From: Apteryx mantelli
Lineage: Eukaryota > Chordata > Aves > Apterygiformes > Apterygidae
Assembly: GCF_036417845.1 (NCBI RefSeq)
Contig: NC_089980.1
Location: forward strand, 42,220,501 to 42,284,500
Direction: 5' to 3'
Length of the DNA: 64,000 nt
Shown here piece by piece: positions 13,041 through 26,700 of this stretch. How positions within the stretch are numbered: position 1 is the first letter of the stretch; the number at the start of each line of letters is the position of its first letter. A model generated the notes under the pieces. It was not told the origin of the DNA and made no database searches. It saw only the letters and a list, made by a program, of their open reading frames with translations. The position numbers and the translations under genes were made by a program.

Positions 13041-16000
13041 TCAGACTGTATTAACTGTCTCTTATTGTGCTCTGCACTTCTGAGGATAGCTTTGCCAGAA
13101 TTGCTAAATTTCTGCAGAACTGTCTATTATTTGGGACAACTGAGAGATTTCCATCTCTGTAATATTAATTTCTCTGCTTTTATCAGCATTGCCCTGAGGA
13201 ACCATCTTTCATCCTTGCAACAGAGATATTGATAGATTCCCTACTATGTATACTGCTTTCCTTTCAGCATTTGAACAGAATACATTTATAGAGCAGATAT
13301 TATTTTAATCTGGAAAATATACCCCACCAGCCAAGACGCTATTGTTTTCATGGCTTAGCTGAGATGACGTTGCTTGCTTTTCCCTAGTAACAGTTTTGGT
13401 TGTTGAAAGAAACGTTGAACCAAAGAGATCTCAGGGCATCTAGTGGTTCACAGGGAAAACTACATCTTCATGCCAGCAATTTGTGGATGAACTGACTGCA
13501 TTAACAAGTGGGGAGACGATCCCAAGTGCTAGAGAAGAGCATCACCTGTTCCAACCCTGGTCAGCAGCAAGTCTCTGGCTTCAGTCACAAAAGTTCAGCC
13601 TCTTAAAGGCTCTGCATGTGTCACTGCCAAACCTTCATCATCCCCACCAAATGACAGCGACAGGCACCAGATAGGTTTGAAGAACATAGAAGTCTGATTA
13701 TTTGCCCTCTGCATCCATTCACAGGCTGTGATAGAACAGCCCAAGCCTAATTGGGCTGTAAAAGGTGTGAACTGGCCTTGCAATTAATGTGGTACAAATC
13801 AAAACATGGAATTATGCCTCAGTTTTACCTGTATGATTAATGGCACACATTAAATGAAGTGTACTTGACAGGGAAATTCTGCTTACTCCCACAAGGACTG
13901 TCCTTCTGAGGATGAAAGTACAGGAGATCAGTATAACCGCCATAGTCACACAGGTACCATTCAAGCCTTTATTCATGTTCATATACGTGCAAATAGCTTG
14001 GCTAACAGTGCTGGTTTTGCAGACTATTAAGAACTTCTTTGAAGATATTGTCTGTGTGGCCTAAAGCTAGAGGCGTCTAGGCTGCTAGGGGCTTCTTTCT
14101 AAACCCTGCATCTTGTGTGCAATTGTTGTAATCTGAGCATCCAGAGGCCCCAGCTGAGGCCAGGGCTTTGTTGTGCCAAGCACTGAACAAACATATCCTA
14201 AAAGAGAGCCCCGGGTCCAAATTAACAGTCTGAAAGAAACTGAAATGAAAGGAATAGCAATCCATGTGTAGAAAAAGACATTTTAGTACAAGGAAATAAC
14301 ACAGGATAGAGATGAGCAGGGAGGGCAAATAAATAAATGGAGACTAATTATCACTTCTATGTCCACCATTTCCCCCAAATGCCTGTCTAGAGCTCCCCAT
14401 GCTTGAACTGTTACCCATTGTCTCTTGTTGTACAAGATAAAGTGCAGGTGCTCTGATTTAAATGCTGTGGCTGGGAAAGCAACAAGTACACTTCCCTCTT
14501 GATTATAAATTAGATCTATACACACTATAAGAAGTGAAAGCATTTTATTAAGCTTGCAACTTTGCAATGCAGCAAAGTTAAAAAGTGGCAGAATGATGGT
14601 AGTACACAGAATTTCAGTTCAATCCTCTTGTGTCTCTATTATGGCACGCTTCAGTTCCATGATTGCATGCCATTTTTCTCAGCAGCCCCCTGACATATAT
14701 TGCAGACCTGGGCTGAACTGATCATCAAAATTATGCATGGCAACTAGCAGGGAAGCTGTCAGCTACTGCCAAGATCTACTTTGAATTCAGTAATGCTAGC
14801 AAAAACGAGGGGCCTGCAGTTCACCTGACCAAAGTTAGACTTACAGATCAGTGTATATGTACCATTTTCCAAAAGAGCACTTGTGTGCCAGAGTTACTCT
14901 GAACATAACAGGGAGGGCATATGCTAAATACCTGATCAGCATGCTCATTGGACAGCAGATAGTCTAATACATAAACTTTTTTGCAGCCCCTTAGCAAATG
15001 CATCATGCAATGACAGAACATATGTTCCTGTATAAAGGAAGTCAAGGCTAGTATACTTTGGATGCCAGCCACTGGATGATTTGCACAGGCATTTACTAAC
15101 GCTGTGCTGTTTGGTGTTTGCCACTGCTAAAGCAAAGAAATCTAAATGGTGATTCTGCTACTAAGTCACGTCTTTGGCAAGGAAAATCAAAGATGAATGG
15201 GCTGAAAAAGGCAGGCAGAACTTGAAGTACAAGTGAGTAGTGATAGGTGGAATTACCCAAGCTGCTTTATTACTAGCAATCAGTAGAACTTCTTCTCTTC
15301 AAAGGCCATTTGTTCTTGGAGCAGATAGATTAGAGATGTGTTTCTGATCTGGGGTAATACACAGCAAGGTGTCCATGAATTCCCAAGTCATCATGGATTT
15401 GCATTTTCAGCAAGTAATTTTATTAAATGTTATTCCATTTAAATGTCACTATCAGTAGATTGTTCTTCACCATGTTAAAAAAGCAGCATGAGATGTGAGT
15501 GATGGAATATACCTATTTTATTGAGACAACAGAGTCCAGGTTGATGGCAAATGATGATACTATTGATAGCAAATACCTCAGAGAGACTGCAGCACAGAGG
15601 AAACCAGAGTGCTTGAATTAATTTCAGAGTGAAAGTATTCTGGTTAGTAGGAATAGTTAAAAGACTTGAGAGAGGTACATCACGACATACGCCTAAAGGA
15701 AAAATGATTGTAACTATGCAGCCTATACTGATTTGATCACTGGAATCCTACTTGAGGAAGAAAAAGAGACTTAAGATAATGTTAGATATTATAAAGAAGT
15801 AAGATTATTCAGAGTTATTATAAAGAATAACAGTATTAAGAGGTGCATTTTAATGGTGGATGCTCCTGTTAGAATGAAAACTGACAAGAGGGTTTGGGTT
15901 CCTGCTCCAGGATAGCTAGCGAAAAAAGGTGCTGCTCATATTATTAAACAGGGATATGTCCCACACATAACTGTCCATTTCTGTTCAGGGGTTCTCTAAT

Positions 16001-16884
16001 GGAGACTTGTGCATATACTTAATATAGCAATATTGCCCTCTCCTTGTAACTCCAGCTTGAGGACTCTGCCAGTCAATTTCCAGTAAGTTCAAACAAGAAG
16101 CAGCTTCTTTTTATCCATCAAACAAAGTTGGGCAAAGACTGTAGGAAAAAAAAGTCTCCACAAATGTTCAGATGGATTCTCTTTAGAGTCATTTCTTGCT
16201 CTCTGCTGGGGGTTTTGTTTGTGTACATGTGTGCATGTAGCTTTCTGTTATGAAAACAAATATCTGACAAAAGAAACCCTAAAATGGATCCTTTAGGAGA
16301 GGATAATCAACACTCATTTCTCCATCAAAACTGTTTTCTTGTAAAAGCATAAACTGCATTATGTGTGGCCTTCTGATACTTTCTGCTTCCTCTACAATAT
16401 ATGGAACTGCTCATAACAGCATGTAGAGAGTGGGATTGTAAGAGTGAGATCATAAGGTTATTTTACAACTGTACCAGAAAAGATCGTTAATAAGTCCCCC
16501 ACAGCAGAACCTAGATGGATGCCAGCATTTCTTGTTGGCAGGATAACAGTACTCAATGAAAGGTGAATGGACTGGCTCCAAACTTACTTGCTCCTTGCTC
16601 CAGCAGAAGTGAGGCACTCCTACATTATCCTCTAGGGAAATCAGATGGATGCTGCTTCTCCATCTGTCCTTTTTGCTGCAGGCTTAATGACATTCAGGAG
16701 ACCATCGATGCACAGGGCAAAGATTCTGTCCAGTTCTTGTACTGTATAACCTGTCATGCCAAAATCTAACCAGTTCATCCTCTCGATAAATTTTCCCTCC
16801 TTTCCTTTCTTTTTTTAAGACACAAAAATTATTGAAAACACTGAAAAGAAGAGGCCTTTGCAGCAGGGCTGAGCATCAGAACTC

Positions 16885-17098
16885 CTCTGTTTCCTTCCCT
16901 GGTAGTGCACTGATTTGCTGTGTTACCTTACAAATAAAGCAATAATCTCTCTATGCCTTGCTTACTTCTGCTCTGTAAAATGGAGGTAATTAAAAACACC
17001 TACCTCATAGGAACGCCTTACACTGTGATACTTAATGGATTAACATTTGGAAAGCTCTTTGAAAGCCTTAGATGCGAGTCTCTATAGAAATTTGAATT
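16885..17098 (+). mobile_element. MIR-type SINE (ancient, amniote)
   Basis: The segment follows the MIR consensus from its core to its 3' end: TTTGCTGTGTTACCTTA near 16915 (usual TGCTGTGTGACCTTGG), CTCTCTATGCCTTG, TCTGTAAAATGGAGGTAAT near 16972, CCTACCTCATAGG, a TTAATGGATTAACATTTGGA block, and AAAGCTCTTTGAAAGCCTTA with GATGCGAGTCTCTATAGAAA after it. Those are successive diagnostic blocks in the correct order. It is a long and well kept copy for so old a family. Confidence 0.85.
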
Positions 17099-18394
17099 AC
17101 TGTTATCTTGCAGGATAAACAGGCATTTCTCAAGACCAATCCTTCCTTACTCTTGATATATGAAAGATGATAAAATATGGGGATTGATACATCAATATAA
17201 TTCAGACAACAAAAGGAAGTCTGCTTACTTGATTGTACTTCTAATAATATCATCTTATTTTCAACATCTTCTGCTTATTTCTTAGCCTGAGAGTAAAAGT
17301 CCCAGTGCATATAAGCGTAATGTAACCTAGGACCTAATGACACAAATGTGTTTATTTTGAAACTCCATGACAGGTGTTGGAGAAAAGGCATACTCCAATT
17401 AGAATCCAGAACAAATATGCCTTTTTCCTTCATGCAATGGACAGACTTCAGCAGACCTTCTCCCCATGACTACTGAATGATGCTATCTTTCTGAACACAA
17501 GTGATGTCACCTGCGAGCCCCTGACCAAGAATACATACAGATTCATTTTTAACTTTTGCTGTTAAGAGCTGTCCGTTAGTTCTGCCAGTAAGGGCTTGTA
17601 GACTTTAGAGATAAGAGATGACAGTTCTAATCCTGTTTTTCTATAAATATATAGTTTATGTAACAGTTTTATCTGCTGTACTGCAAATAGGGGTACCCTT
17701 ACACTATCTCTCCTCAAGTACATAACTGAAACCTCTTAAGAGGTCAAATATGCAAATAGCACAGCCAAAGTCTTAAACATACATCAGATCACACAACTCC
17801 AAAAAGAGGTAGATACCCCACTGTCAGACTGTGCACCAACTTATGCATTTCCACTACTTTGGTGATGGTGGGTGGGAAAACTACCCAAACTAAAATCTGG
17901 TTGTCCTATATATGTGCCTTGCAGCTCTTGGCAAGAGCACAATTTTGGAATGCAGCTTTTAAGTATAGGAAATTTTTTCATCTTTGTTCTAATTCTTCTG
18001 CTACCTTCTTCCCTCCTTACAAAACCAATGCATTTCTGCTCCTAATCCTGCCTAATACAGACAGATGAAGTGAGACATATCCTTTTGTTGTTTAAAACAA
18101 ACATGAGATTCAGCTAAAATGTTACAAGTAATCACAAAAGTACTGATGATCTTAAGACAAATAAGGTAGTTGTGCTGAAGGGCCTAAAGGAGGCAAAACA
18201 GAACAACCTGGGTCTGAGAAAACAACAACTATGAAGAAATCTTCAAAGATTTGGATTTGTTTTCATCATAAAAAAGTGTAAGCAGAGATATTAGCTTTCT
18301 AATGAATAAAAGATTCTCCATATATACTGAGGGAAATTGAGAAATACTGACTTCATTTTTAGCAGAGATTTACGTTGAATATAAAGAGGTGTGT

Positions 18395-18578
18395 TCTAGC
18401 AGGTAAAACAGAGAGACACTGGACCAGGCTGTCTAGAAGTGAGGAATCCACTTCATCAGTAACTTAAAGGAGAGGCTAAACAACCTGAGGATGGCTTCAA
18501 GCTTGCTGGTCTTGCTTGAGAGTTGGAGGTTGGAGTGTACTCTCTCTTAACCTCCTTTCCAACCTCATAATTCTATTA
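18395..18578 (+). mobile_element. Degenerate CR1 3' end
   Basis: The order of diagnostic blocks is that of a CR1 tail: GGACCAGGCTGTCTAGAAGT (the accept-from-RT region usually reading GGAACAGGCTGCCCAGAGAAGT), then GGAGGTTGGAGTG, then CCTCCTTTCCAACCTCATAATTCTATT broken by small changes at 18551-18577. It is much more diverged than the intron 3 copy and has no usable reading frame. Confidence 0.75.
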
Positions 18579-19995
18579 TTTAATGTACATGCACAGAATT
18601 TCCAGTTGTAGAGCATATCTGACTCTCAGCTTGTTTTTTGCCGAATATTTATGCAGCAGTTTTCACCAAAGAGTTTGTTTTACAAAGCAGATGAGAATCA
18701 ATATTGTTACAAGTGCAGGCAGGAAACAAACAGACTTTCCTGAGGTCAGTCAACAGTCCATTTTGAGATGTGCATATGTGGAACTAAACCATTCTCCTCA
18801 AGTCCTCCCTTACCTCTATTACACTATTTTCTTGCTTGATTAACTTTTTCCTTGCTTTAAATAGTAGCTTGCATTTTCTTTACTTATTTGAATATTCATG
18901 TGCACTTGCATGTGACTTTATTTTAAAAGCCTTCTATTCTTTTGGAATATTGCTTCAGTTTGCCTTATTCCGTGTTATTTTTGGAAGATACTTCACTACC
19001 ATGTCAAAGTTGGTGGTTGTTTTCTCAGTTCACTAGCTTGATTTCTGTCATCAATAGAATGATGTTCACAAAAATGCAGGCAGCAAGTATCCCATTCACC
19101 AGAGGAATGTTGCCCCCAGGGGCAGAATCTAGCTTATTTTGATGGTGGCTTCAGAAAGGTCAGTAAGTGTCATATTTTTGTTTTGTTCGCTTTTCAGAAA
19201 GAGCAAATCATCTAGAAGTGGGAAGACGCTTTCCACTATAGCTTCCCCTCACCATGTAGCATTCTAAAATGAATCATATGGGTTCTTTTCTACTACAATG
19301 AGTTACACAACCTTATGTAGAAGGTGAGACAAGGACACATGTAGCTCAAGATGTCAACAGAGATGCAAGAAACTTCAAGACATACTTAAATTCTTATTTA
19401 AATCATTGAAATAGCATACAAATAAAGGACAGTGGTCTTTGAGATTGTCTTTGGGTTTGCTTTGGGATAGATGAGCACTGTCAATGGTAGTTTGGGGTTT
19501 TCTTCAGGGGAGGAGAGGGTTGTATTTTATTTTTGGAATGATATGCCATGAAATATTTAGCTGTGATCTTGACTCCACTATTGACAGGGAAAGAACATGC
19601 TTTCAAGTGTTTTACTGAATAAGGTGCTATTGTTAATTTATTATATATAAGCAGACTCAAGAGTACAGTGCAAAAAGCAAAAAAACTGTATTTTATTGTG
19701 GGTGAAATAGACCTGATATGGAAATATCCTTAAGCATGTGTATAATTTTAAGTGCTCTGGAAAACCCATTGGTTTCAGCAAAGCAACTTGCATCTTAAAG
19801 TCCATTAAATGTCTTTCTGAATCAGTGCCTATAATGGCAAGTCTAAGAGATTTTTTCTTTCCTTTTTGCAAATGAGTTCTGTGAATTTTTATGATTCAAA
19901 TGTATGTGCACATTGAAACCTTTGCAAACTTGTCTTTGAACTTTGCACAATGGTCTCTAACTTACAGTTTTGCAAATAGCTGCATATTACTTGAT

Positions 19996-20260
19996 AAGCA
20001 TGTCTACCCTACCATTACAATTTGTGCTAAATCCTACTGACATCACTGGTGTTACAATGGAGAGGAATCTGGCCCAGGAGGTCAACAAACAGTAGTGCAA
20101 TATACTCTGGGACTCTGATCCGATGAGGAAATGTTAATAGTCAGTATCCTGGGTCTTGTTCTGGTTGCATGCTGGTTTTGCACAGGAGTCATTGCACTGA
20201 CTTCTTTGAATTTGCACCTGATTGACAACAGTTCTATGGTATGTGAAATCAGAATCAAGT
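19996..20260. repeat. Related inverted-repeat-type fragments, two partial copies
   Basis: ATCCTACTGACATCACTGGT with GTTACAATGGAGAGGAATCT (to about 20070, followed by GGCCCA) and, about 110 bases further, CACAGGAGTCATTGCACTGA with CTTCTTTGAATTTGCACCTG (20181-20220) resemble the arms and flanks of the repeat at 12.93-13.04 kb. They are more diverged, so boundaries and copy number are uncertain. Confidence 0.4.
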
Positions 20261-21987
20261 TTGTTCTTTCTTATTGCATATTTGGATAAGATAATAAGTG
20301 TTTATTGTAAAGAGAAAACGTCGTTAAATTTCAGTCACTTTTAAACAGCAGGATTCAATGACTAACACAAGCTAGATCCTGGTCACACAGGGCATAAAGC
20401 AGCATGAGTTTAACAACACAGTGTTAAAAATGAGTCACTTAATTAACAGAGACACAGAGTGATTAGTACAGACCAGAATAATACTTAGATAAAAATACTT
20501 TCTCTATTTCATTCCTTCAATTTATTTTTTCTTTTTAATTACATGGATTAGGGACACCAGGCTGACAAATTTCTTCATACAGTCAGTGCCAGCCTGAATA
20601 GTGTGGTGATGGACAACAGCTACATTAAGTATGCAGTGAGTGACTCTACAGATATCCATTTAGAGTTGTGTCAGTAGGTAAGAATGCCTTCTGGCAGGGA
20701 AATTTTCAATTGGCTGATAGTAATTCCTAGAAAAACTCAGAAGTGAAAAATATTCTCTACTGTGTACCTTTCTAAGTGTCAGACATTTATCTGAAGGCAA
20801 ACAATACAGAAATTAGGTGGGCTACAAAAGAAATAAGGAAATATTCCAAACTTACAAATTTCTGCAAAGAACTGTAATATGGTAACTTTTCTATTCTACA
20901 TGAGGGGAAGGTAAAACAGCCTATGAATTGCTTCAGTCAGATAACAAGAGTTACAAAATTTAGCACAGAACAGAAGAACACAAATCATAACTGTCTACTA
21001 TGGTGGACAACCATAGTAGAGATTCCAGGACTCAGATAATATTAAGTGCTGCAAGACAAAGATGGAAGATGTGGTATAGGGTAACTTGCAAACCTCCCAC
21101 TGCTGTATGAGGCTAAAGCCACACTGATCAGTCCCCTTGTTTAAGAGCAAAATGCCATCAGTAAATGAATGATAGTAGGAACACAAACAACTGCTTCTGA
21201 TAAGCTTATTACGGGATCCTATGTACCCACAGGAGAATTACAGCAGAAGAGACTGTGATTAGAGGCAGCTGCTAAAATTGGAGGGTAGCAGGAAACAAAA
21301 CTTCAGAGTTCCATAGGAAATGAGATGAAATGAAATGAACTAGCCCAGCTGAGATAATATAACGGTATATGCATTTGCCACACTTATAAATTAAATATTG
21401 ACTTATTATTGCATTTCCATGGTGTGCAGATCCCAGGGAATTTAACACAACATGATACACATGTGGGGGCAGAAAGGAAGGTCATATACAGAAATGTGAT
21501 GCTGGAAATGGCTTTCATGTGGTCTTAAGGGGAAAAAAACAAAACCAAGGAGTATTCAAAAACAGACTAATGTTTTTCTCTTTAAAACAAATTCTAATCA
21601 GGACTTGGGCACATAAAATATGTTGGACTTATAGCACAGTCATTCAGATGATAGTGGATAAAAGCATCATTTCATTTATTACTGTTTTTGAAATATTTCT
21701 ACGTCTTTTTCAATTTTTATCACCAACTCCATTCATTGGAGCTTGATGTTGTTTTCATTTCGAGATGACGCAAAGTTTCCCGATAAACAGAAGAAACCAT
21801 CCAAATAATGTGAAGTGTCTTGTTTAAAATCCATAAAAGTTTGGGCTATAAAAGCAGGTTCTCTTTCTTTAACTCCTGGTGTTTTGAAAGGAAAGAGAAA
21901 CTCAATAGTGTATGTTCCAAATGGAGTGGGCGAGTATTTGATGAATGCACAGAATATAATACAGAGTTATCCTGTGGAGTGTCTTTG

Positions 21988-22070
21988 ATGTAAATGGGAT
22001 CTCAAAGGGCTTTATGAATTTAAACTGGGTGGAAAGATGGGGAAATTAAAAGCCAGGCAAGGAAATGATG
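21988..22070 (-). mobile_element. Possible MIR fragment, antisense
   Basis: GGGATCTCAAAGGGCTTTAT, then GATGGGGAAATTAAAAGCCA, resembles the reverse complement of the MIR 3' half (ATCTCAAAG..CTTTA and GATGGGGAAACTGAGGCA). The middle part is short and worn, so this is only a weak call. Confidence 0.3.
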
Positions 22071-22191
22071 AACTTTTTTTAGCTGATGAGAAGGAAAGAT
22101 ATGGACAAGTTGTCAGCTCTCACACAATAGTAGAGAAAGGTCTTGCACTGAGATAGTGGAGAGAAAGCTGAAATGAATAATATACATATAT

Positions 22192-22290
22192 TCAGAATTT
22201 CCCTCCATGTATATTTATATATATATGTATGTGCACACACACACATATATGTATATATACATGTGCATATATGTATATGGGTGTGCATTT
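22192..22290. repeat. TA/TG/CA microsatellite cluster with 64-bp alternating purine-pyrimidine run
   Basis: From 22216 to 22279 every step alternates between purine and pyrimidine, mixing TA, TG and CA units, including a GCACACACACACA block at 22233-22245. Such runs can adopt Z-DNA and are prone to length change. Apparent open frames across it are repeats translated by chance. Confidence 0.95.
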
Positions 22291-23700
22291 ACAAAAAATG
22301 TGTGCGTGAAGTTCCCAAAAGGTTTCACACAGTTCACCAGAAACCCAGGGTTGTAGTGAAAGGGCAAATACAGAAGATCTGTTTAAGCGAAATAACTTCG
22401 TAGCCTTTTCGAAGGTGCCAGAGAGAAAGGAGAACAATTGCTGCTGCTCCTGAAAAACTCTAGAGGAGGCAGGAAAACTGACTGCCATGCAGATTATAAA
22501 TGATTATCACTTCTTATCCACCCTATCATGCAAGCAACTTTCAGTCATTGGTAGCAGCATGTTTTAGTTGAGGCTACATAGCTTTAAATGCTATATTTGA
22601 TTTGTTTGGTTGGTTTGCGCATCCTCCTTCAGACAGGAACTGCCTTTTGTAGACTTCTATTGGTCCTTTGAAGGACTATCAACACACTACTGATTCATCT
22701 AGGTCTAACTCCTTACCAGCCATTCTCTAAAGTTATTCATTATTTCAGTTGCAAACTAGCAACAAACAGACTGCATTCTTTTCAGGCCCTTATAGCACTG
22801 CTTTAGCCAACCCCACAACCAGTAGATGAGGAAAACACTCTATGTATAAGGAATTAAATGGAATCTAGAACCAAATTCAGGTGTTTTATATGATACTGTT
22901 AATCAGTATATCTTTGCTCCAACAACTGTCTGTCCTGGAATTCACGGAAAAAACGTGGTTCTTCTGTCATAGTAGCATTAGCTTGCAGGCATCACCACTA
23001 AACTTGTCCTATTGCTTCCACCCTCCCTCCATTACTGCTGGCTTCAAATATTTGTTGCTGTAGACAAAGGAGGACATGTCAGGCATGACATCACGTGCCA
23101 TACCCAGATGCTGCCTATTTTTACTGTATTCCTGCAGTCCAGTAATGCAGCCTGTGGGTTTTTTTCCTTTCCTTTCCTTAGTTTACCTTTCTGTAACAGT
23201 TTCTTGGTCATCTTGACAGCTGCCTCTGTGTTGCCAGCAGATAAGGTGTGATTCTGTTTATGTTGCAAATTGTACAGTATTCCCACATGATGGATGGACC
23301 AAGGCTAGCTACATATGTCATACGGTGAAGCTTTTACAGTGGGGAAAACAAATCTCTGGCATTCAGTGATATGGTCTGCTCTTGTTTTATTTAAGGGAAC
23401 TATTTGTCAATTAATGTTTGGATTATTAACTATAACAATGGGGTATCCCACTTCCTTGTTATACATCCATCTGTTAGCTCTGAAGCCTTTCTAATACTTG
23501 CAGATATACCACCCATTTGCCCTGCAGCAGGGAATTGAGTATTGCCTACTCTTATGTTAAAATGTCTCAATACATTTGGCCAGCTCCACTACAAATGAGT
23601 AAAAATTCTCCCATCTAATAACAAGCTAAGAGCAGCAAGGAAGTCATTAACTTGGCACATAGCCAGCAAACTCCCCTGATCCTTAAAATACAACTATAAT

Positions 23701-23767
23701 GTGTGTCTATAGATGTATATGTGCATGTGTGTGCATGTGTGTATATATAATATATATATATAAAAAC
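23701..23767. repeat. TG/TA microsatellite
   Basis: A compound array of GTGTGT, GTGCAT and TATATA units; 23713-23749 is strictly alternating purine-pyrimidine, followed by a pure TA run. It lies about 1.4 kb from a similar array at 22.2 kb. Confidence 0.92.
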
Positions 23768-26700
23768 ATAATAACCCTCATAGTCCATTCATTCTTGAGC
23801 ACCTTCAACTGACCTACTTTGTACTGACAGCTCTACTCTTCCAAACAAATGACTGTGCAAAGCACTGCATTATAAAAGACCAGGCATAACCAATGACCCA
23901 GCCATCTGACCCAACAGCTGGCTGTATGATGATAGCAAAAAAAAGAAACAGTTCTACTGAACACGAGGACATCATCCTCTGATGAGTAACAGTGGCTACA
24001 CTGATACTACATCCAATGGTATTGTGACATGTGAAGGGCTCTGTTCTCAGGTCTCTCTTCTACAAAGACTGAGTAAAAACCACTGGATTTGGCCTTCACT
24101 GAATAGCAGCAAGGAGAGGCAGCAAGGTACCAGATTATTACACATACCATGCAAGTGTGATTAGGAGAAGCACTAACAGAAATCTTTCTCTTTCCTGTCT
24201 TCAGCCTGTCTGCCTCAGGTTCCTTGTGAAAAGGATAATGGAGTTTCTAATGGCATTAGTCATTCTTTTATGTTCAAGGAGTTTTGACTGGTAAAGGCAT
24301 AAAAATAAACAAGGCACAGTACAGATAAGCAGTAGGTAACAATTTTCCATACAATTGCTCTGTACACATTTTCACTGCAAATGTCACTATAAGAAAGAAC
24401 TATATAATCAAGGCACAAATAAGGAAAGAGCACGGCATAAACACAACAGCCCTCTTACTGTAAGATTTACAACTTGTACTTACTGAAGTGTAAAGACTGC
24501 ACTGAACACTAAGGGATGGATTACCTGTGGTAAGATAAATTATGTTTCCTCTGATGATATGGTTCTATGGGATGTGGTGACTCAAGAGTAGGGAGGAAGG
24601 GAAAAAGTGGAGGAAGAAGGAAGGAACACAGCTCTCAGTTACAAGGGGAGAACGAAACACACAAACCAGAGGAAGGGCAACCTAGCTGAGACGTTCAGTC
24701 ATGAGACATTTCTAATGAGGGAAAAGTCCCAGATTTTAATCCCTTCAATGATTTCAGGCCCCTTGAGGAATGTTTTGAACTGAGGGCTCCCACTGCCCTT
24801 ATGAATACTCTGTTATTGTGTTTAAACTACTGTGGCTAAAACTTGTCTTTCCACCTCCCCTAAAACTGATTATTTTGTTCTCTGCTTAATTCAATTCTGA
24901 TTGTGTCTGGTGTGGTCAGAGCATGCCTCAATGAGTTTCAGCACCTCTCCTGCTCACATCTGAGTTGTTGTGGAGTTTCAGCACAGTCTAGTTACCCACC
25001 TGCTCTGCCAGGAAGTATGCACAGGGATTTAAGCTTAGACACTAAGGATCCTTCTTGTGACCCAAAACACAGGTGGCATTTTCAGGCAGCAGTTGAAGGC
25101 AGCTGATCTCAATAGCTCCTTAAGACTTTTGGCACTTAATTTCTGGGAAGTTTCCATTTAGATGGAAGTCCACTCCTAGTCTGTTAATGCATAACTTGCA
25201 AAGGAAATGTGACTACATGAGCTAAATAGTAAGCTCTAGAACAACAGAGAAAATGAAAAGGACTTCTAGAGAGGTACATGTGGTATCTGAAAAAAGAGCC
25301 AAGAAAATCAAATTTGAGTTGTATAAAATGTACATACAGCCAGTGCTGTTCTGTTATCTATGATCTATAAAATGCTGTGCTTGTCTTAATAATGGTGTGG
25401 TCACCAGAAAGCTGGCTAATCTGAAAACAATGTGATTAATTAAATCACACAACAGAAATACAAACTCAGAGACAGGCAAGGGCCCACCTACTACACCAAC
25501 ATTATGTTTCCAAGGGAACAGGGGAGGACAGAGATGCACCTCATCACAGCCATATTTAATCTAAATCCAAAATCTGCATTGCTTTGAATGAAAGAACCAT
25601 GAACAGAGACATTTCATCCAGGGTAGAAAGGGAGAGAGTTATTGAACAGTTGTAAGAGGAGAGACTGAGTGTTCCTCTGGGGGCACCCTCTTGAATCTTT
25701 CCTCATTAAATACAGAGAGAAATTAGGTGTCCATCCAAAACTGGCCTTCCAGCTTCTGGTTGACTAAAATTAGATGAGATGAACTGCATCACCTAATTCA
25801 ACTGACCTCTTGCCTTCTAATAATAGGGTTGCCTCTGTTCAGATTTTGTTATTAAGTTCAAGCTGGTGAGCCATACAGTTCCAATGCTCTACCAAATGCA
25901 TTCATGTAATGATGATCCATTTGTGCTCAGTGTCATTTAAACTGTGCTACGTGGTAATGTAAGAATTATAAATAGACCTCAGAATTTAAATTGTTAGGGA
26001 GTACAGAAAAGACCCAACTAAAACAGTCCCATGAACCTAGGAGCAGCACCAAAGCACTCTGAATAAGAAACCTTATAAATGTACATAGCATGATGTTTTC
26101 CCCAGCTACATACAATTTCTGTGGGAGTTTCATGACAAAATTCTTGCTAGTTAGGTCCTTTTCTCCTATTTTGGAGGAATCAAGGGTGTTGAGGAAAAGT
26201 AACTGGTAGAACCAGATAACTATTAAGGGTAGAGAATAAGATTTGAACCTAGTATTCAGGAAGGAGTCATGAGAGCATGTACTTTCATGCACACAGAAAG
26301 CTAAAGTCTACAATGTTAACAAAAATCATCAGTGTATGTAATCTTTTCCAGGATTTTATGTTGTTCAACTCCAGTTTGAGCAAGATGATCTGCCATGTGT
26401 TTTTGGCATATCTTATTTCATGTGTAGCACTCGTGTGCAAGAATTTGATGAAGAGCTCATATAAAGTTCTCAGGAAACATGTCTCTTCCTCTGTCACGGA
26501 AAATAACCACTACTGCATCAATTCTGCTTCTCCATAATAGGGTCTTATAGTAGTTTCTATTTAATTTGGAGGGGTGTCATAGAACAGGAAATAATTCTGA
26601 AGTGGCTACTATTCCTGCAGTATTAGAGACAGTGAAACAGATTATCAGAAGCAGTTTCTGACTCAGATCACAGCCTGTTTTTGTATCATATTAAGTGTAG

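Noticed and set aside
22079..22488. Open frames on both strands over the 22.2 kb microsatellite
   Set aside because: They translate TA/TG repeats into Tyr/Ile/His/Thr strings; no gene character.
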